Shown piece by piece: positions 28,412 through 36,993 of a DNA stretch of 64,000 bases. Numbering within the stretch: the stretch's first letter is position 1; each line of letters begins with the position of its first letter. The notes under the pieces were generated by a model. That model had not been told where the DNA came from and ran no database searches. It worked only from the letters and a program-made list of their open reading frames with translations. A program made the position numbers and the translations under genes. The DNA is from DATFQE01 sp963738205 (lineage in GTDB: Bacteria; Actinomycetota; Thermoleophilia; Gaiellales; Gaiellaceae), in assembly GCA_963738205.1 (NCBI GenBank), contig CAVTVQ010000009.1, positions 248,001 to 312,000 on the forward strand, written 5' to 3'.

Positions 28412-30856
28412 ATGAGCGAGCGGTACGACCCACAGGCGATCGAGGCGAAGTGGCAGCGGATCTGGGCCGACGCGCGCGCGTTCAACGTCGAAAACCCGGA
28501 TCCCGAGGAGCTGAAGACCCGCGCTCGCAGGAAGACCTACGTGCTCGAGATGCTGCCGTATCCCTCCGGTGAGCTGCACATGGGCCACGTCCGCAACTAC
28601 ATGCTGGGCGAGGTCGTCGCGCACTTCCGCCGCCGGCACGGCTACGCGGTCATGCGGCCGATGGGCTTCGACGCGTTCGGCCTGCCGGCCGAGAACGCCG
28701 CCATCAAGGAGGGCCGGCATCCGCGCGAGGTGACCGAGCGCAACATCGCGTCGATCCGCCGCCAGATGGAGCGCATGGGCTGGGCGATCGACTGGGACCG
28801 GGTCCTGGCCACGCACGAGCCCGAGTACTACCGCTGGACGCAGTGGCTGTTCCTGCGCTTCTTCGAGCAGGGCCTGGCGTACCGCAAGGAGGCGCCGGTC
28901 AAGTGGTGTCCGTTCGACCAGACCGTGCTGGCCAACGAGCAGGTGATCGACGGCCGCTGCGAGCGCTGTGGCACCGAGGTGGAGGCTCGCAACCTGGAGC
29001 AGTGGTTCTTCCGGATTACCGCGTACGCCGACGCGCTGCTGCGCGAGATGGAGCTGCTGGAGGACTGGCCCGAGCGCGTGCTGACGATGCAGCGGAACTG
29101 GATCGGCCGCTCGGAGGGCGCCGACGTCCTGTTCCGCGTCGAGGAGCTGGAGCGCGACATCGAGGTCTACACCACGCGGCCCGACACGCTGTTCGGCGCG
29201 ACCTTCTTCGTGCTGGCGCCCGAGCATCCGCTGGTGCCGGAGCTGGTGCGCGGGACTCCGCACGAGGAGGAGGTGCTGGACTACGTCAGGCACGCTGCTG
29301 CGCGCACCTCGGTCGAGCGCGAGGAGAAGGAGCGGGACGGCGTCTTCACCGGGCGCTTCGCCACCAACCCCGTCGACGAGGCGCGGATTCCGATCTGGGT
29401 CGCCGACTACGTCCTGATGGAGTACGGCACGGGCGCGATCATGGGCGTGCCGGCCCACGACCACCGTGACTTCGAGTTCGCGGAACGCTACGACCTGCCG
29501 GTCAAGGTGGTCGTCGTTCCCGCGGAGGGCGAGATCGAGGAAGGAGCCGCGTTCGTCGGGCACAGCGAGAACGAGGTGCTGGTCAACTCCGCGCAGTTCA
29601 GCGGCAGGCCGAGCCCCAAGGCCAAGCAGGCGATCGTCGAGTGGCTGGAACAGCGCGAGCGCGCGCGGCCGGCCGTGCATTTCCGACTGCGCGACTGGCT
29701 GCTGTCACGCCAGCGCTACTGGGGTGCGCCGATCCCGATCGTCCACTGCGACCGGTGCGGGATCGTGCCGGTGCCCGACGAGGAGCTGCCGGTCCTGCTG
29801 CCGGACGTCCAGGAGTACCTGCCCAAGGGTCGCTCGCCCCTGGCCGCGGCGGAGGACTGGGTCAACGTCACGTGCCCGACGTGCGGCGGCCCGGGCAAGC
29901 GCGAGACCGACACGATGGACACGTTCGTCGATTCCTCGTGGTACTTCATTCGCTACACCGACCCGCACAACGACACGGCTCCTTGGGAGCGGCCGATCGC
30001 GGACTACTGGCTGCCGGTCAACCAGTACATCGGCGGCATCGAGCACGCGATCCTGCACCTGCTCTACGCGCGCTTCTTCACCAAGGTCCTGAACGACATC
30101 GAGCTCGTCGGCTTCCGCGAGCCGTTCGCCCGGCTGTTCACGCAGGGAATGCTGCACCGGAACGGCGCGAAGATGTCCAAGTCGCGCGGCAACGTGATCG
30201 TCCCCGATGAATACATCGAGCGCTACGGCGCCGACGCCTGCCGCATGTACCTGCTGTTCATCGGGCCGGTCGAGCAGGATGCGGAGTGGCAGGACGAGGG
30301 CTTCGAGGGCATGGTCCGCTTCCTCAACCGACTGTGGCGCGTCGCGATGGAGCAGATGGACAAGCCCGCCGGCGCGCCGCCCGACACGGCGCTGGCCCGC
30401 AAGGCGCACAAGACGATCGCGAAGGTCACCGACGACATCGGGCGCCGTTTCGCCCTGAATACGCCGATCGCGGCCGTCATGGAGCTGGTCAACGACGTCT
30501 CGCGCGAGCCCGACGACCCCGCTGCGCGCTTTGCGGCCGAGACCGCCGTCTCGCTGATCCAGCCCTACACCGCGCATATCGCGGAGGAGCTGTGGGAGCG
30601 CTTCGGGCACGAGCGACTGTGGGAGCACCCGTGGCCGGAGGCCGATCCTGCGCTGCTGGCGACGGAGACGTTCGTCCTGGTCGTCCAGGTCAACGGCCGC
30701 GTGCGCGACCGGATCGAGATGCCGGTGGAGGCATCCGACGACGAGCTGGTCGCGCGGGCGCGGGAGCTGCCGAAGGTGCAAGCCCACCTGAACGGCAAGG
30801 AGATCCGGCAGACGATCGTCGTGCCGAAGCGGCTCGTCAACCTCGTCGTCGGCTAG
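28412..30856 (+). CDS. leuS: Leucyl-tRNA synthetase
   Basis: An 814-residue class Ia aminoacyl-tRNA synthetase charging tRNA-Leu. The HIGH-type motif is in PYPSGELHMGHVRNYMLGEV, followed by a zinc-binding loop (VKWCPFDQTVLANEQVIDG, CERCG), a CP1 editing domain (about 230-400; TTRPDTLFGATF, YGTGAIMGVPAHDHRDFEF), and KMSKSRGN near residue 588. A C-terminal anticodon-binding helical domain ends the protein. ATG 28412 has GGAGGCGG just upstream. Expression is probably attenuated by the leader at 28307-28395. Its stop overlaps the convergent DUF4349 gene by CTAG. A tRNA-Leu gene (63804-63887) is also in this window. Confidence 0.97.
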   Translation: MSERYDPQAIEAKWQRIWADARAFNVENPDPEELKTRARRKTYVLEMLPYPSGELHMGHVRNYMLGEVVAHFRRRHGYAVMRPMGFDAFGLPAENAAIKEGRHPREVTERNIASIRRQMERMGWAIDWDRVLATHEPEYYRWTQWLFLRFFEQGLAYRKEAPVKWCPFDQTVLANEQVIDGRCERCGTEVEARNLEQWFFRITAYADALLREMELLEDWPERVLTMQRNWIGRSEGADVLFRVEELERDIEVYTTRPDTLFGATFFVLAPEHPLVPELVRGTPHEEEVLDYVRHAAARTSVEREEKERDGVFTGRFATNPVDEARIPIWVADYVLMEYGTGAIMGVPAHDHRDFEFAERYDLPVKVVVVPAEGEIEEGAAFVGHSENEVLVNSAQFSGRPSPKAKQAIVEWLEQRERARPAVHFRLRDWLLSRQRYWGAPIPIVHCDRCGIVPVPDEELPVLLPDVQEYLPKGRSPLAAAEDWVNVTCPTCGGPGKRETDTMDTFVDSSWYFIRYTDPHNDTAPWERPIADYWLPVNQYIGGIEHAILHLLYARFFTKVLNDIELVGFREPFARLFTQGMLHRNGAKMSKSRGNVIVPDEYIERYGADACRMYLLFIGPVEQDAEWQDEGFEGMVRFLNRLWRVAMEQMDKPAGAPPDTALARKAHKTIAKVTDDIGRRFALNTPIAAVMELVNDVSREPDDPAARFAAETAVSLIQPYTAHIAEELWERFGHERLWEHPWPEADPALLATETFVLVVQVNGRVRDRIEMPVEASDDELVARARELPKVQAHLNGKEIRQTIVVPKRLVNLVVG

Positions 30857-32025
30857 GCGCGTTCCAACACGCGACCGTCGGCGCCGCGCCTGAAAGCGCG
30901 TGCGCCGAAGAAGGCAAGGAGCGCGAGTGCGATGAACGGCGCGCCTGCGATCAGCACGTAGAGCACGACTGCCAGCTCCATCGCCAGCACGCCGACTGCG
31001 TCGTCGAGCAGCTGCCGCAGGTCGCTCGGTGGCGGCGCCGCCTCGCTGCGCTTCTCCGTCGTGAAGGCGAGGTCGAGCTTGGCGTAGCGGCTCTGCCTGA
31101 TCACGCCGGCGCGGCCGCCGGTGGCCTTCGCCAGGCCGCGCTTCGCCTGCACGAGCCGGGCCTCGAGCCGGTTGCGTCCCGCGTCGCTCAGCGTCGGATC
31201 CTTCAGCTGGGCCTCGAGCCTGGCGATCCGGTCGCGCCGCCGCTGGATGTCGCGGGTGATCCCGTCGATCCGAGCCTGGAGGTCGCGGATCTCGGTCTGC
31301 TGCTCGAGGATCGTGCCCAGCTCGGAGAAACGGGCGATCGCCGTCTGCACGCGGCCGACCGGCACGCGGACGGACAGCTCCGCGCCGCCGTCCTTCCTGC
31401 CGCTCGTGCCGTAATCCACGTACGTGACATAGCCGCCAAGCTCGCGCGTCGAGCGGATCGCGCTCTGCACGGCCTGCGAGAGCTCGTCGTGGTCGGTCAC
31501 GTGGAGCTTGATCCGGGCGGAGTAATCCTGCGCGCGCTTGGTCGAGGGGATCGGCGCGGCTTTCGACGGGGATGGGGCGAGTTCGGTGCCGCCGCTGTCG
31601 AGCGCGGGCGGACGAGGCGCCAGGAAGCTCTCACCGCCGGACGCTCGCGCTGCGGGCGGTGGAGGGTGTGCCGGCTGGCCTGCGGGCGTCAACGCTTCGC
31701 CGCCGCCCCCCGCGTCGGCCGACTTGGATCTGACCTTGCCGTCGCCGGTGAATGAGGCAAGCGCCGGGATCGCAACTGCCAGGACGAGTACGGCGGCAGC
31801 CACGGCACCCAAGCGCGAGAATCGGTTGGTGAAGGGGCGTCGCGGTGGTGCATCGTGCTCGGAGAGCTTCTCGGCCGTCAGCGTCCGGATGCGCTCGCGC
31901 ACCTCCGGGGGTGCTTCCGGTGCGTGCTCGCGCATCTCTGCGAGGGCGGTGCCGAGCCGGCCGCCGTCCTCGCCGCGAAGCAGTTCGTGCAGGTTCTCGT
32001 CGTCGTTGCGGTTAGACCAGCGCAT
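30853..32025 (-). CDS. DUF4349 membrane protein, probable anti-sigma factor
   Basis: A 390-residue protein. The first 65 residues are a cytoplasmic, charged segment (HELLRGEDGGRLGTALAEM) of the kind that binds sigma factors. A membrane helix (about 72-92) and a Pro/Ala-rich linker follow. The DUF4349 domain contains VTDHDELSQAVQSAIRSTRE, GYVTYVDYG, and a coiled coil (about 240-330; EIRDLQARIDGITRDIQRRR). A second membrane helix is near the end (about 355-378). It overlaps the ECF sigma gene by 14 bp, so co-expression is certain. Anti-sigma function is inferred from this arrangement and topology; the DUF4349 family itself is uncharacterised. Confidence 0.85.
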   Translation of the reverse strand: MRWSNRNDDENLHELLRGEDGGRLGTALAEMREHAPEAPPEVRERIRTLTAEKLSEHDAPPRRPFTNRFSRLGAVAAAVLVLAVAIPALASFTGDGKVRSKSADAGGGGEALTPAGQPAHPPPPAARASGGESFLAPRPPALDSGGTELAPSPSKAAPIPSTKRAQDYSARIKLHVTDHDELSQAVQSAIRSTRELGGYVTYVDYGTSGRKDGGAELSVRVPVGRVQTAIARFSELGTILEQQTEIRDLQARIDGITRDIQRRRDRIARLEAQLKDPTLSDAGRNRLEARLVQAKRGLAKATGGRAGVIRQSRYAKLDLAFTTEKRSEAAPPPSDLRQLLDDAVGVLAMELAVVLYVLIAGAPFIALALLAFFGARAFRRGADGRVLERA

Positions 32026-32557
32026 CGATCTCCACCTTCTCCTCGAGCTTCTTGAGCGCCCGGCTCAAACGCATCGCGCAGGCCGTGCGCCCGATTCCCA
32101 TCACCCGTGCCGCCGCCTCGCCGTCGAGCTCGAGGATCACCCGCAGAGCGATCACCTCACGATCGGCCGCCGAGAGCTCGTCGAGCGCCTTGCGCACTTG
32201 AGGCGACAGCGTCTGAAATGGGTCGCGGTCGTCGCTCACCTGCTCGCCGGCCGCATAGGTCTGCTCGCGCTTGCGGCGCCGCTCCTCGGCGCGGAAATGG
32301 TCGAGAGCGGTGCTGCGCGCGAGCTGGCAGAGCCAGGTGCGGGCGCTCCCGCGGCGTTCGTCGAAGCGCTTCCAGGCGCTCATCGCTCTGGCGAATGTCT
32401 CTCCGGTGAGCTCGTCGGCTGTGTTCACGTCTTTAGTCAGGTAGACGAGGAAGCGGTAGACGTCGTCGAGGTGCTCCTCGGCCACCGCTTCGAAGCTCCG
32501 CCTTTCGGCACGGAGTCCTCGGCGAGTCACTGACCACGAGGGCGTCACCGCGTTCAC
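32012..32557 (-). CDS. ECF (sigma70 region 2/4) RNA polymerase sigma factor
   Basis: A 181-residue protein. Region 2 is around EEHLDDVYRFLVYLTKDVNT and TWLCQLARSTALDHFRAEER; region 4 is around LDELSAADREVIALRVILEL and AARVMGIGRTACAMRLSRAL. No region 1, 3 or SnoaL extension, so a minimal ECF factor. GTG 32557 has a GGAGG Shine-Dalgarno. The overlapping DUF4349 gene is the likely anti-sigma factor. The divergent spacer to comEA (32558-32661) carries TGTCACA/TTACACA-like direct repeats that may include its own promoter, but no standard GGAAC -35 is seen. Confidence 0.93.
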   Translation of the reverse strand: MNAVTPSWSVTRRGLRAERRSFEAVAEEHLDDVYRFLVYLTKDVNTADELTGETFARAMSAWKRFDERRGSARTWLCQLARSTALDHFRAEERRRKREQTYAAGEQVSDDRDPFQTLSPQVRKALDELSAADREVIALRVILELDGEAAARVMGIGRTACAMRLSRALKKLEEKVEIDALV

Positions 32558-32661
32558 GCACCTCCTCTACGTCACAACGCTACTGCGGTGTCACACGCGG
32601 TTACACATTCGGCACGAAGTCGTCTCACACTTGTGCGCCCGCTGTTGTCACGGTAGGAGAC

Positions 32662-33249
32662 ATGAGTGCACTCACCCTCTCGCGCCGGCGTGCGCTGGCA
32701 GGCGCACTGCTGCTCGCTGCGGTGCTCCTGGTCGCGGGCCGGTACCTCGCCGGCGCCGGCGCGTCCTCGACGCGGCCGGTCGCCAATCACCCACTCGAGG
32801 CCGTGGAGGCGGAGGCGCCTGCGGCGCTGGTCGTCCACGTGGTCGGGTCGGTGCGCCGTCCGGGCCTGTACCGGCTGCGCGAAGGGTCCCGGATCGCCGA
32901 TGCGGTGCGGCGCGCCGGCGGTGCCACCCGTCGTGCTGATCTGTCGCTCGTGAACCTGGCCGCGCCCGTTGCCGACGGCGTGCAGGTCGTCGTTCCGCGT
33001 CGTGTTCCCGCGGGCGGGGCCGCCGCGGGAGAGGCCGGCAGCGCGCAGGCGCCGTCAGGGCCGGTTCACCTGAACACCGCCACGCTCGAGCAGCTCGACG
33101 AGCTCCCGGGCATCGGTCCTTCCACCGCGCAGAAGATCCTCGACTTCCGACAGGAGCACGGCGCCTTCACGTCCGTGGACGAGCTCGACGCGGTCCCCGG
33201 CATCGGCCCGGCGCGGCTCGAGCAGCTGCGGGAGCTGGCGGCGCCATGA
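32662..33249 (+). CDS. comEA: ComEA-like DNA-binding competence protein
   Basis: A 195-residue protein with an N-terminal membrane anchor (about 8-32), an SLBB domain (about 55-115; HVVGSVRRPGLYRLREGSRI, ADAVRRAGG) and a C-terminal double helix-hairpin-helix DNA-binding domain (LNTATLEQLDELPGIGPSTA, then FTSVDELDAVPGIGPARLEQ). It captures double-stranded DNA at the outer face of the membrane for ComEC. ATG 32662 has an AGGAGA Shine-Dalgarno. It overlaps comEC by ATGA, so the two are coupled. Confidence 0.94.
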   Translation: MSALTLSRRRALAGALLLAAVLLVAGRYLAGAGASSTRPVANHPLEAVEAEAPAALVVHVVGSVRRPGLYRLREGSRIADAVRRAGGATRRADLSLVNLAAPVADGVQVVVPRRVPAGGAAAGEAGSAQAPSGPVHLNTATLEQLDELPGIGPSTAQKILDFRQEHGAFTSVDELDAVPGIGPARLEQLRELAAP

Positions 33250-35528
33250 GCGAACGGCTGTCGCGCGCCTCGCCGCACCTCCTGGCGGCGGCGCTCTGCG
33301 CGGGTCTCGCCGCAGCGAACCTGATCCGCGTTGGCCGACCCTCGCTCGCCGTCGTGGCTGTGCTCGCCGCGGCTGTCGCGATCGGCCTCGACGCGCAGGG
33401 ACGCTTCGCGTGCCTTGCCCTCGCGCTGACGCTCGCCGGGCTGTGGTGGGGAAGCGTGCGGCTCGACGCCCTCGACCGCAGCGTCCTCGCGGGGCGGATC
33501 GGCCAGGTCGGACGGGTTCGCGCCGTCGTCACCGGCCCGGCACGACGCTCGCCCTTCCAGGTCCGGGTCCCGGCACAGGTTCGCCGTCTCGACCGGCTGA
33601 GGCTGCGCGAAGCCGTCCTGCTCGAGCTGCCGCGCGGCCGCTCGCCACCGCAGGGAGCCGTGCTCGAGACCATTGCGAAGATCGAGCGACCTCGCCCGCC
33701 GGAGGACGGATTCGACGAAGCCGGCTACCTGCGCCGGCGAGGCGTCCACGTCGTGCTGAAGGGCGGTGCGTGGCGCATCGTCGGTCGACGGGGCGGGCTC
33801 GCGGGCGTCGCCGACCGGCTCCGTGCCCGGATCGGCAGAACCCTCGCACCTGGCCTCGACGGGGAGCGAAAGGCGGTGCTGGCGGGCGTCGTGCTCGGCG
33901 AGGACGAGGGCCTCTCGGACGAGCTCCGGGACAGCTTCCGCGCCTCGGGGCTCTACCACCTGTTGGCCGTCTCCGGCCAGAACGTCGTCCTCGTGGCGGG
34001 CGGCATGCTGGGCCTCGCCTGGCTGGTCGGACTGCCGCGCTGGCTCGGCGAGCTCGGGGCGCTCACTGCCATCGCCGGCTACGTGGCAGCGGTCGGCTGG
34101 CAGCCGTCGGTCGTCCGCGCAGGCGTCGCGGGAGCGCTCGCTTCGCTGGCCTGGCTGGCCGCACGTCCGCGCGACCGCTGGTACTTCCTGCTCGCGGGCG
34201 CGTGCGTGCTGCTTGCGTGGAATCCCTACAGCCTGCTCGAGCCCGGCTTCCAGCTCTCCTTCACGGCGGTCGCAGCCATCTTCATCGCGGTGCCCGCACT
34301 CGGCCGGCGGCTCGAGGGCTATCCGGTCCCGGTGCGTCTCGGCGACGTGCTCGCCGTCTCGGTGGCGTGTGGGCTTGCGACGGCCCCGGTCCTCTGGCTG
34401 CACTTCGGAGCAGTGCCGCTGTACTCCGTGCCGGCGAACGCTCTCGCCTGGCCGGCAATGGCCCCGCTGCTCGGGCTCGGGCTCTCGTGCACGGCGCTCG
34501 ATCCCGTCTCGCCGGAGCTGGCGGAGGCGCTCGCGTGGGCGAACGGCTGGCTCGCGGCCTACATCGCTGCGGTTGCCCGACTCGTCGCCGGCCTGCCCGG
34601 AGCCCAGGTGACGTCGCTCACCGTCGTCGGCGGCCTGGCCGTCGCGGTGCTGCTCGTGCTCGCGTGGTCGCGGCTCCCGCGTCCCCGCGTCGGTCGTGCC
34701 GCCGCTCTGGGCCTGCTGTCCGTCACGACCGGCGCTGCGCTCTGGCTGCTGTGGCCTCGTGCGGCGCCTCCACCGCCGCCGACCGGCCTGCGGATCACGG
34801 CGTTGGACGTGGGGCAGGGCGACTCGATCCTCGTGCAGGTCCCCGAGGGCAGCGTGCTGGTCGACCAGGGCCCGCCCGAGGCCAACGTCGCAGGCCAGCT
34901 CCGAAGCCTTGGTGTCCGCCGACTCGCCGCCCTCGTACTCACGCATCCGCAGCGCGATCACGTCGGCGGCGCCGCTCGCGTGCTCGCGCGTGTTCGGGTC
35001 GACGAGGTGCTCGATCCCCGGATTCCGTTCGCGAGCCCCTTCGAACGGGCGGCTCTCGACGTCGCCCGGCGTGAGCACGTCGCCGTCGAGCTGGTCGAGG
35101 CGGGCCGCGTGTTCCGGCTCGGCCGCCTGACGTTGCGCGTCCTGTGGCCACGCCAGCCCGTCCCGCAGGGTGACGACCCGAACAACTGGGCGACGGTGAT
35201 CCACGCGCGCTACGGCGAGGTCGATGCGCTCCTGACGGCCGACGCCGAGTCGAACGTGACGCTGCCGATTCACCCTCCGCAGGCGGAGATCCTCAAGGTG
35301 GCGCACCACGGCTCGGCCGATGTCGGACTCGATGAGCTGCTGCGTGCGGTCCGCCCCAGGGTGGCGCTCATCTCGGTCGGCGCCGGCAACGACTACGGCC
35401 ATCCCACGGCATCGACGATCGCGACCCTCGAGAGCCGCTCGGGACTCGAGGTCTACCGCACCGATCAGGACGGCGCGATCGCGGTCGAATCCGACGGCAG
35501 GCGGATCGAGGTGCGAACCGCTCGCTGA
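33246..35528 (+). CDS. comEC: ComEC/Rec2-type DNA uptake channel
   Basis: A 760-residue polytopic membrane protein. An N-terminal OB-like DUF4131 region (about 30-190) precedes the competence domain (about 210-480; GVVLGEDEGLSDELRDSFRA, SGLYHLLAVSGQNV is the diagnostic motif). The C-terminal metallo-beta-lactamase domain (about 515-755) has ITALDVGQGDSILVQ, TH-PQRDHVGG (metal ligands), LTADAE and LKVAHHGS. The channel moves one DNA strand into the cell; the lactamase-like domain may degrade the other. Full length with intact metal ligands suggests a functional uptake system, though type IV pilus genes are not in this window. Confidence 0.96.
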   Translation: MSERLSRASPHLLAAALCAGLAAANLIRVGRPSLAVVAVLAAAVAIGLDAQGRFACLALALTLAGLWWGSVRLDALDRSVLAGRIGQVGRVRAVVTGPARRSPFQVRVPAQVRRLDRLRLREAVLLELPRGRSPPQGAVLETIAKIERPRPPEDGFDEAGYLRRRGVHVVLKGGAWRIVGRRGGLAGVADRLRARIGRTLAPGLDGERKAVLAGVVLGEDEGLSDELRDSFRASGLYHLLAVSGQNVVLVAGGMLGLAWLVGLPRWLGELGALTAIAGYVAAVGWQPSVVRAGVAGALASLAWLAARPRDRWYFLLAGACVLLAWNPYSLLEPGFQLSFTAVAAIFIAVPALGRRLEGYPVPVRLGDVLAVSVACGLATAPVLWLHFGAVPLYSVPANALAWPAMAPLLGLGLSCTALDPVSPELAEALAWANGWLAAYIAAVARLVAGLPGAQVTSLTVVGGLAVAVLLVLAWSRLPRPRVGRAAALGLLSVTTGAALWLLWPRAAPPPPPTGLRITALDVGQGDSILVQVPEGSVLVDQGPPEANVAGQLRSLGVRRLAALVLTHPQRDHVGGAARVLARVRVDEVLDPRIPFASPFERAALDVARREHVAVELVEAGRVFRLGRLTLRVLWPRQPVPQGDDPNNWATVIHARYGEVDALLTADAESNVTLPIHPPQAEILKVAHHGSADVGLDELLRAVRPRVALISVGAGNDYGHPTASTIATLESRSGLEVYRTDQDGAIAVESDGRRIEVRTAR

Positions 35529-35529
35529 C

Positions 35530-35535
35530 TATCCT
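35530..35535 (+). promoter_or_regulatory. -10-like box (TATCCT) for leaderless holA
   Basis: TATCCT ends seven bases before the holA ATG, overlapping the comEC stop region. No Shine-Dalgarno is present between, so transcription probably starts at the start codon. Confidence 0.45.
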
Positions 35536-35542
35536 CCGCCGG

Positions 35543-36514
35543 ATGGCCGACGACGCCCTCCAACCGATCTACCTGCTCACCGGGAGCGATCGGCCGAAGA
35601 TCGTGCGGGCGCTGCGGCGGCTCCGGAGCCGCTTCCCCGACGAGTCGGTGGAAGCGCTCACAGCCCCGCCGACGACCGGGGCCGAGGCAGTGGCCGCATG
35701 CAACGCGCTTGGGCTCTTCAGCAACGGCGGTCGTTTAGTCGTCGTCGAAGGAGTCGAGAGCTGGAAGGCCGCCGACGTCGAGGCCCTCGACGCGTACTTG
35801 CAGGATGCGTCCCCCGGCGCCGTGCTTGCCCTGGTCACCCACGAGACGCCGAAGAGCGGCACGCTCGCGGACCTGGCCGGCAAGCGCGGTCAGGTGCTCG
35901 CGTACGACGTTCCGAGGCCGAAGAGCCCGTCGGCGTGGGTCGCCGCCGAGTTCAAGCGGCTCGGCGTGGAGGTCGACTCCGACGCCGCGCGGTCGCTGGT
36001 CGAGATCGTCGGCGACGACATCCTCATGCTGGCGAGCGAGATCGAGAAGATCGCCGACTGGTCGTCGGGGCGCCCTGTCGGAGTGCGCGAGATCGAAGCG
36101 CTCGCCGTGCCCGCGCGTGAAGCCGAGGCGTGGGCGCTCACCGACGCCTGGGGTGCACGAAACCTCGCTGCGGCGATGGCCGTTTGCGAGTCAGCGCTCG
36201 CGCAGCGCGAGCCGTTCTCCCTCGCAGTGGCGCTCGCCTCGCACGTCGGCCGCGTGCGCGGCGCGCAGACGCTCGCGGAGGAAGGGCTCGGGGCCAGGGA
36301 GATCGCGAAGCGGCTCGGGATGAAGGAGTACCCGGCGCGCAAGGCGCTGGCGCACTCGGAGAACTACTCGCGCGAGGAGCTTGACGCGGCGATCGTGCGG
36401 CTGGCCGAGCTCGACGCCGCGATCAAAGGCGCGAGTCGGCTCTCCTCCGAGCTGGAGCTCGAGCGCGCGCTCGCCGACGTGACGCGTCCGCGCCAGGCCG
36501 CGACGGCGGGTTAG
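35543..36514 (+). CDS. holA: DNA polymerase III subunit delta
   Basis: A 323-residue clamp-loader subunit. IYLLTGSDRPKIVRALRRLR is the N-terminal strand-loop, RLVVVEGVESWKAADVEAL and PSPGAVLALVTHETPK-like segments belong to the RecA-like domain I, AWVAAEFKRLGVEVDSDAA and GDDILMLASEIEKIADWS to domain II, and the C-terminal collar helices contain MKEYPARKALAHSENYSREE. It opens the beta clamp in the replisome. The comEA-comEC-holA-rpsT order is widely conserved in Firmicutes and Actinomycetota, which supports all four calls. Confidence 0.94.
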   Translation: MADDALQPIYLLTGSDRPKIVRALRRLRSRFPDESVEALTAPPTTGAEAVAACNALGLFSNGGRLVVVEGVESWKAADVEALDAYLQDASPGAVLALVTHETPKSGTLADLAGKRGQVLAYDVPRPKSPSAWVAAEFKRLGVEVDSDAARSLVEIVGDDILMLASEIEKIADWSSGRPVGVREIEALAVPAREAEAWALTDAWGARNLAAAMAVCESALAQREPFSLAVALASHVGRVRGAQTLAEEGLGAREIAKRLGMKEYPARKALAHSENYSREELDAAIVRLAELDAAIKGASRLSSELELERALADVTRPRQAATAG

Positions 36515-36519
36515 CGCCG

Positions 36520-36783
36520 TTACGAAGGGGTCTCGGCGAGCCGGGCGGCCTGCGACTTCTTGCGGGCGCCCGCGTTCCGGTGAAGCGCGCCGTGCGAGAC
36601 GGCCTTGTCGATCCAGCGCTGCAGCTGCAGGTGCTCCTGGGCGACGACATCCTTGTCGCCCGCCTCGACGGCCGCCTCGAGCCGCTTCGTGATCGTCTTG
36701 ACGGTCGAGCGGTAGCGCAGGTTCTCGAGCCGCTCCTCGGCGGCGATGCGGACGCGCTTCTTCTGCTGCTTGATGTTCGGCAT
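36520..36783 (-). CDS. rpsT: 30S ribosomal protein S20
   Basis: An 87-residue basic helical protein (PNIKQQKKRVRIAAEERLEN, STVKTITKRLEAAVEAGD, HRNAGARKKSQAARLAE) binding 16S rRNA near the 5' domain. ATG 36783 is chosen because S20 proteins begin M-P-N-I-K; a frame-extending ATG at 36813 lies upstream of the probable transcription start. No Shine-Dalgarno precedes it; instead a hairpin occupies the leader. It is convergent with holA, with only 5 bp between the stops. Confidence 0.96.
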   Translation of the reverse strand: MPNIKQQKKRVRIAAEERLENLRYRSTVKTITKRLEAAVEAGDKDVVAQEHLQLQRWIDKAVSHGALHRNAGARKKSQAARLAETPS

Positions 36784-36788
36784 ACGTG

Positions 36789-36808
36789 AAAAGGCCCGCA
36801 GTGCGGGC
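36789..36808 (-). promoter_or_regulatory. 5' hairpin plus U-run in the rpsT leader
   Basis: Read on the minus strand: GCCCGC-ACT-GCGGGC, then CTTTT, six bases before the S20 ATG. A TACCAT -10-like box (36820-36815) puts the transcription start at about 36808, the first base of the stem. It could protect the mRNA 5' end, or act as a terminator-type switch for autogenous control. Confidence 0.5.
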
Positions 36809-36981
36809 GGCACGATGGTACCAGAGGCAACACGCGTTCCCGTCTAGGAAAACCGGCACTGACTCGGCACGAAGCCGCGACCCATCCGAGCGAATTTCGC
36901 GACTAGGATCGATCGTGGTGGGTGGCGGAGGCCGGCCCCACCGGGATGTCCCGTTCGGGCGGGGCCGTTCGATCGGGTTCC

Positions 36982-36987
36982 TATACT
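36982..36987 (+). promoter_or_regulatory. -10 box (TATACT) of leaderless murJ
   Basis: TATACT is the best -10 match in this region and ends six bases before GTG 36994. That puts the transcription start on or next to the start codon. No Shine-Dalgarno is available, and the -35 region is not recognisable. Confidence 0.55.
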
Positions 36988-36993
36988 CGCCCG

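Noticed and set aside
36784..36813. Upstream ATG (36813) as the rpsT start
   Set aside because: It would add ten residues not found in S20 proteins and lies upstream of the predicted transcription start, across the leader hairpin.
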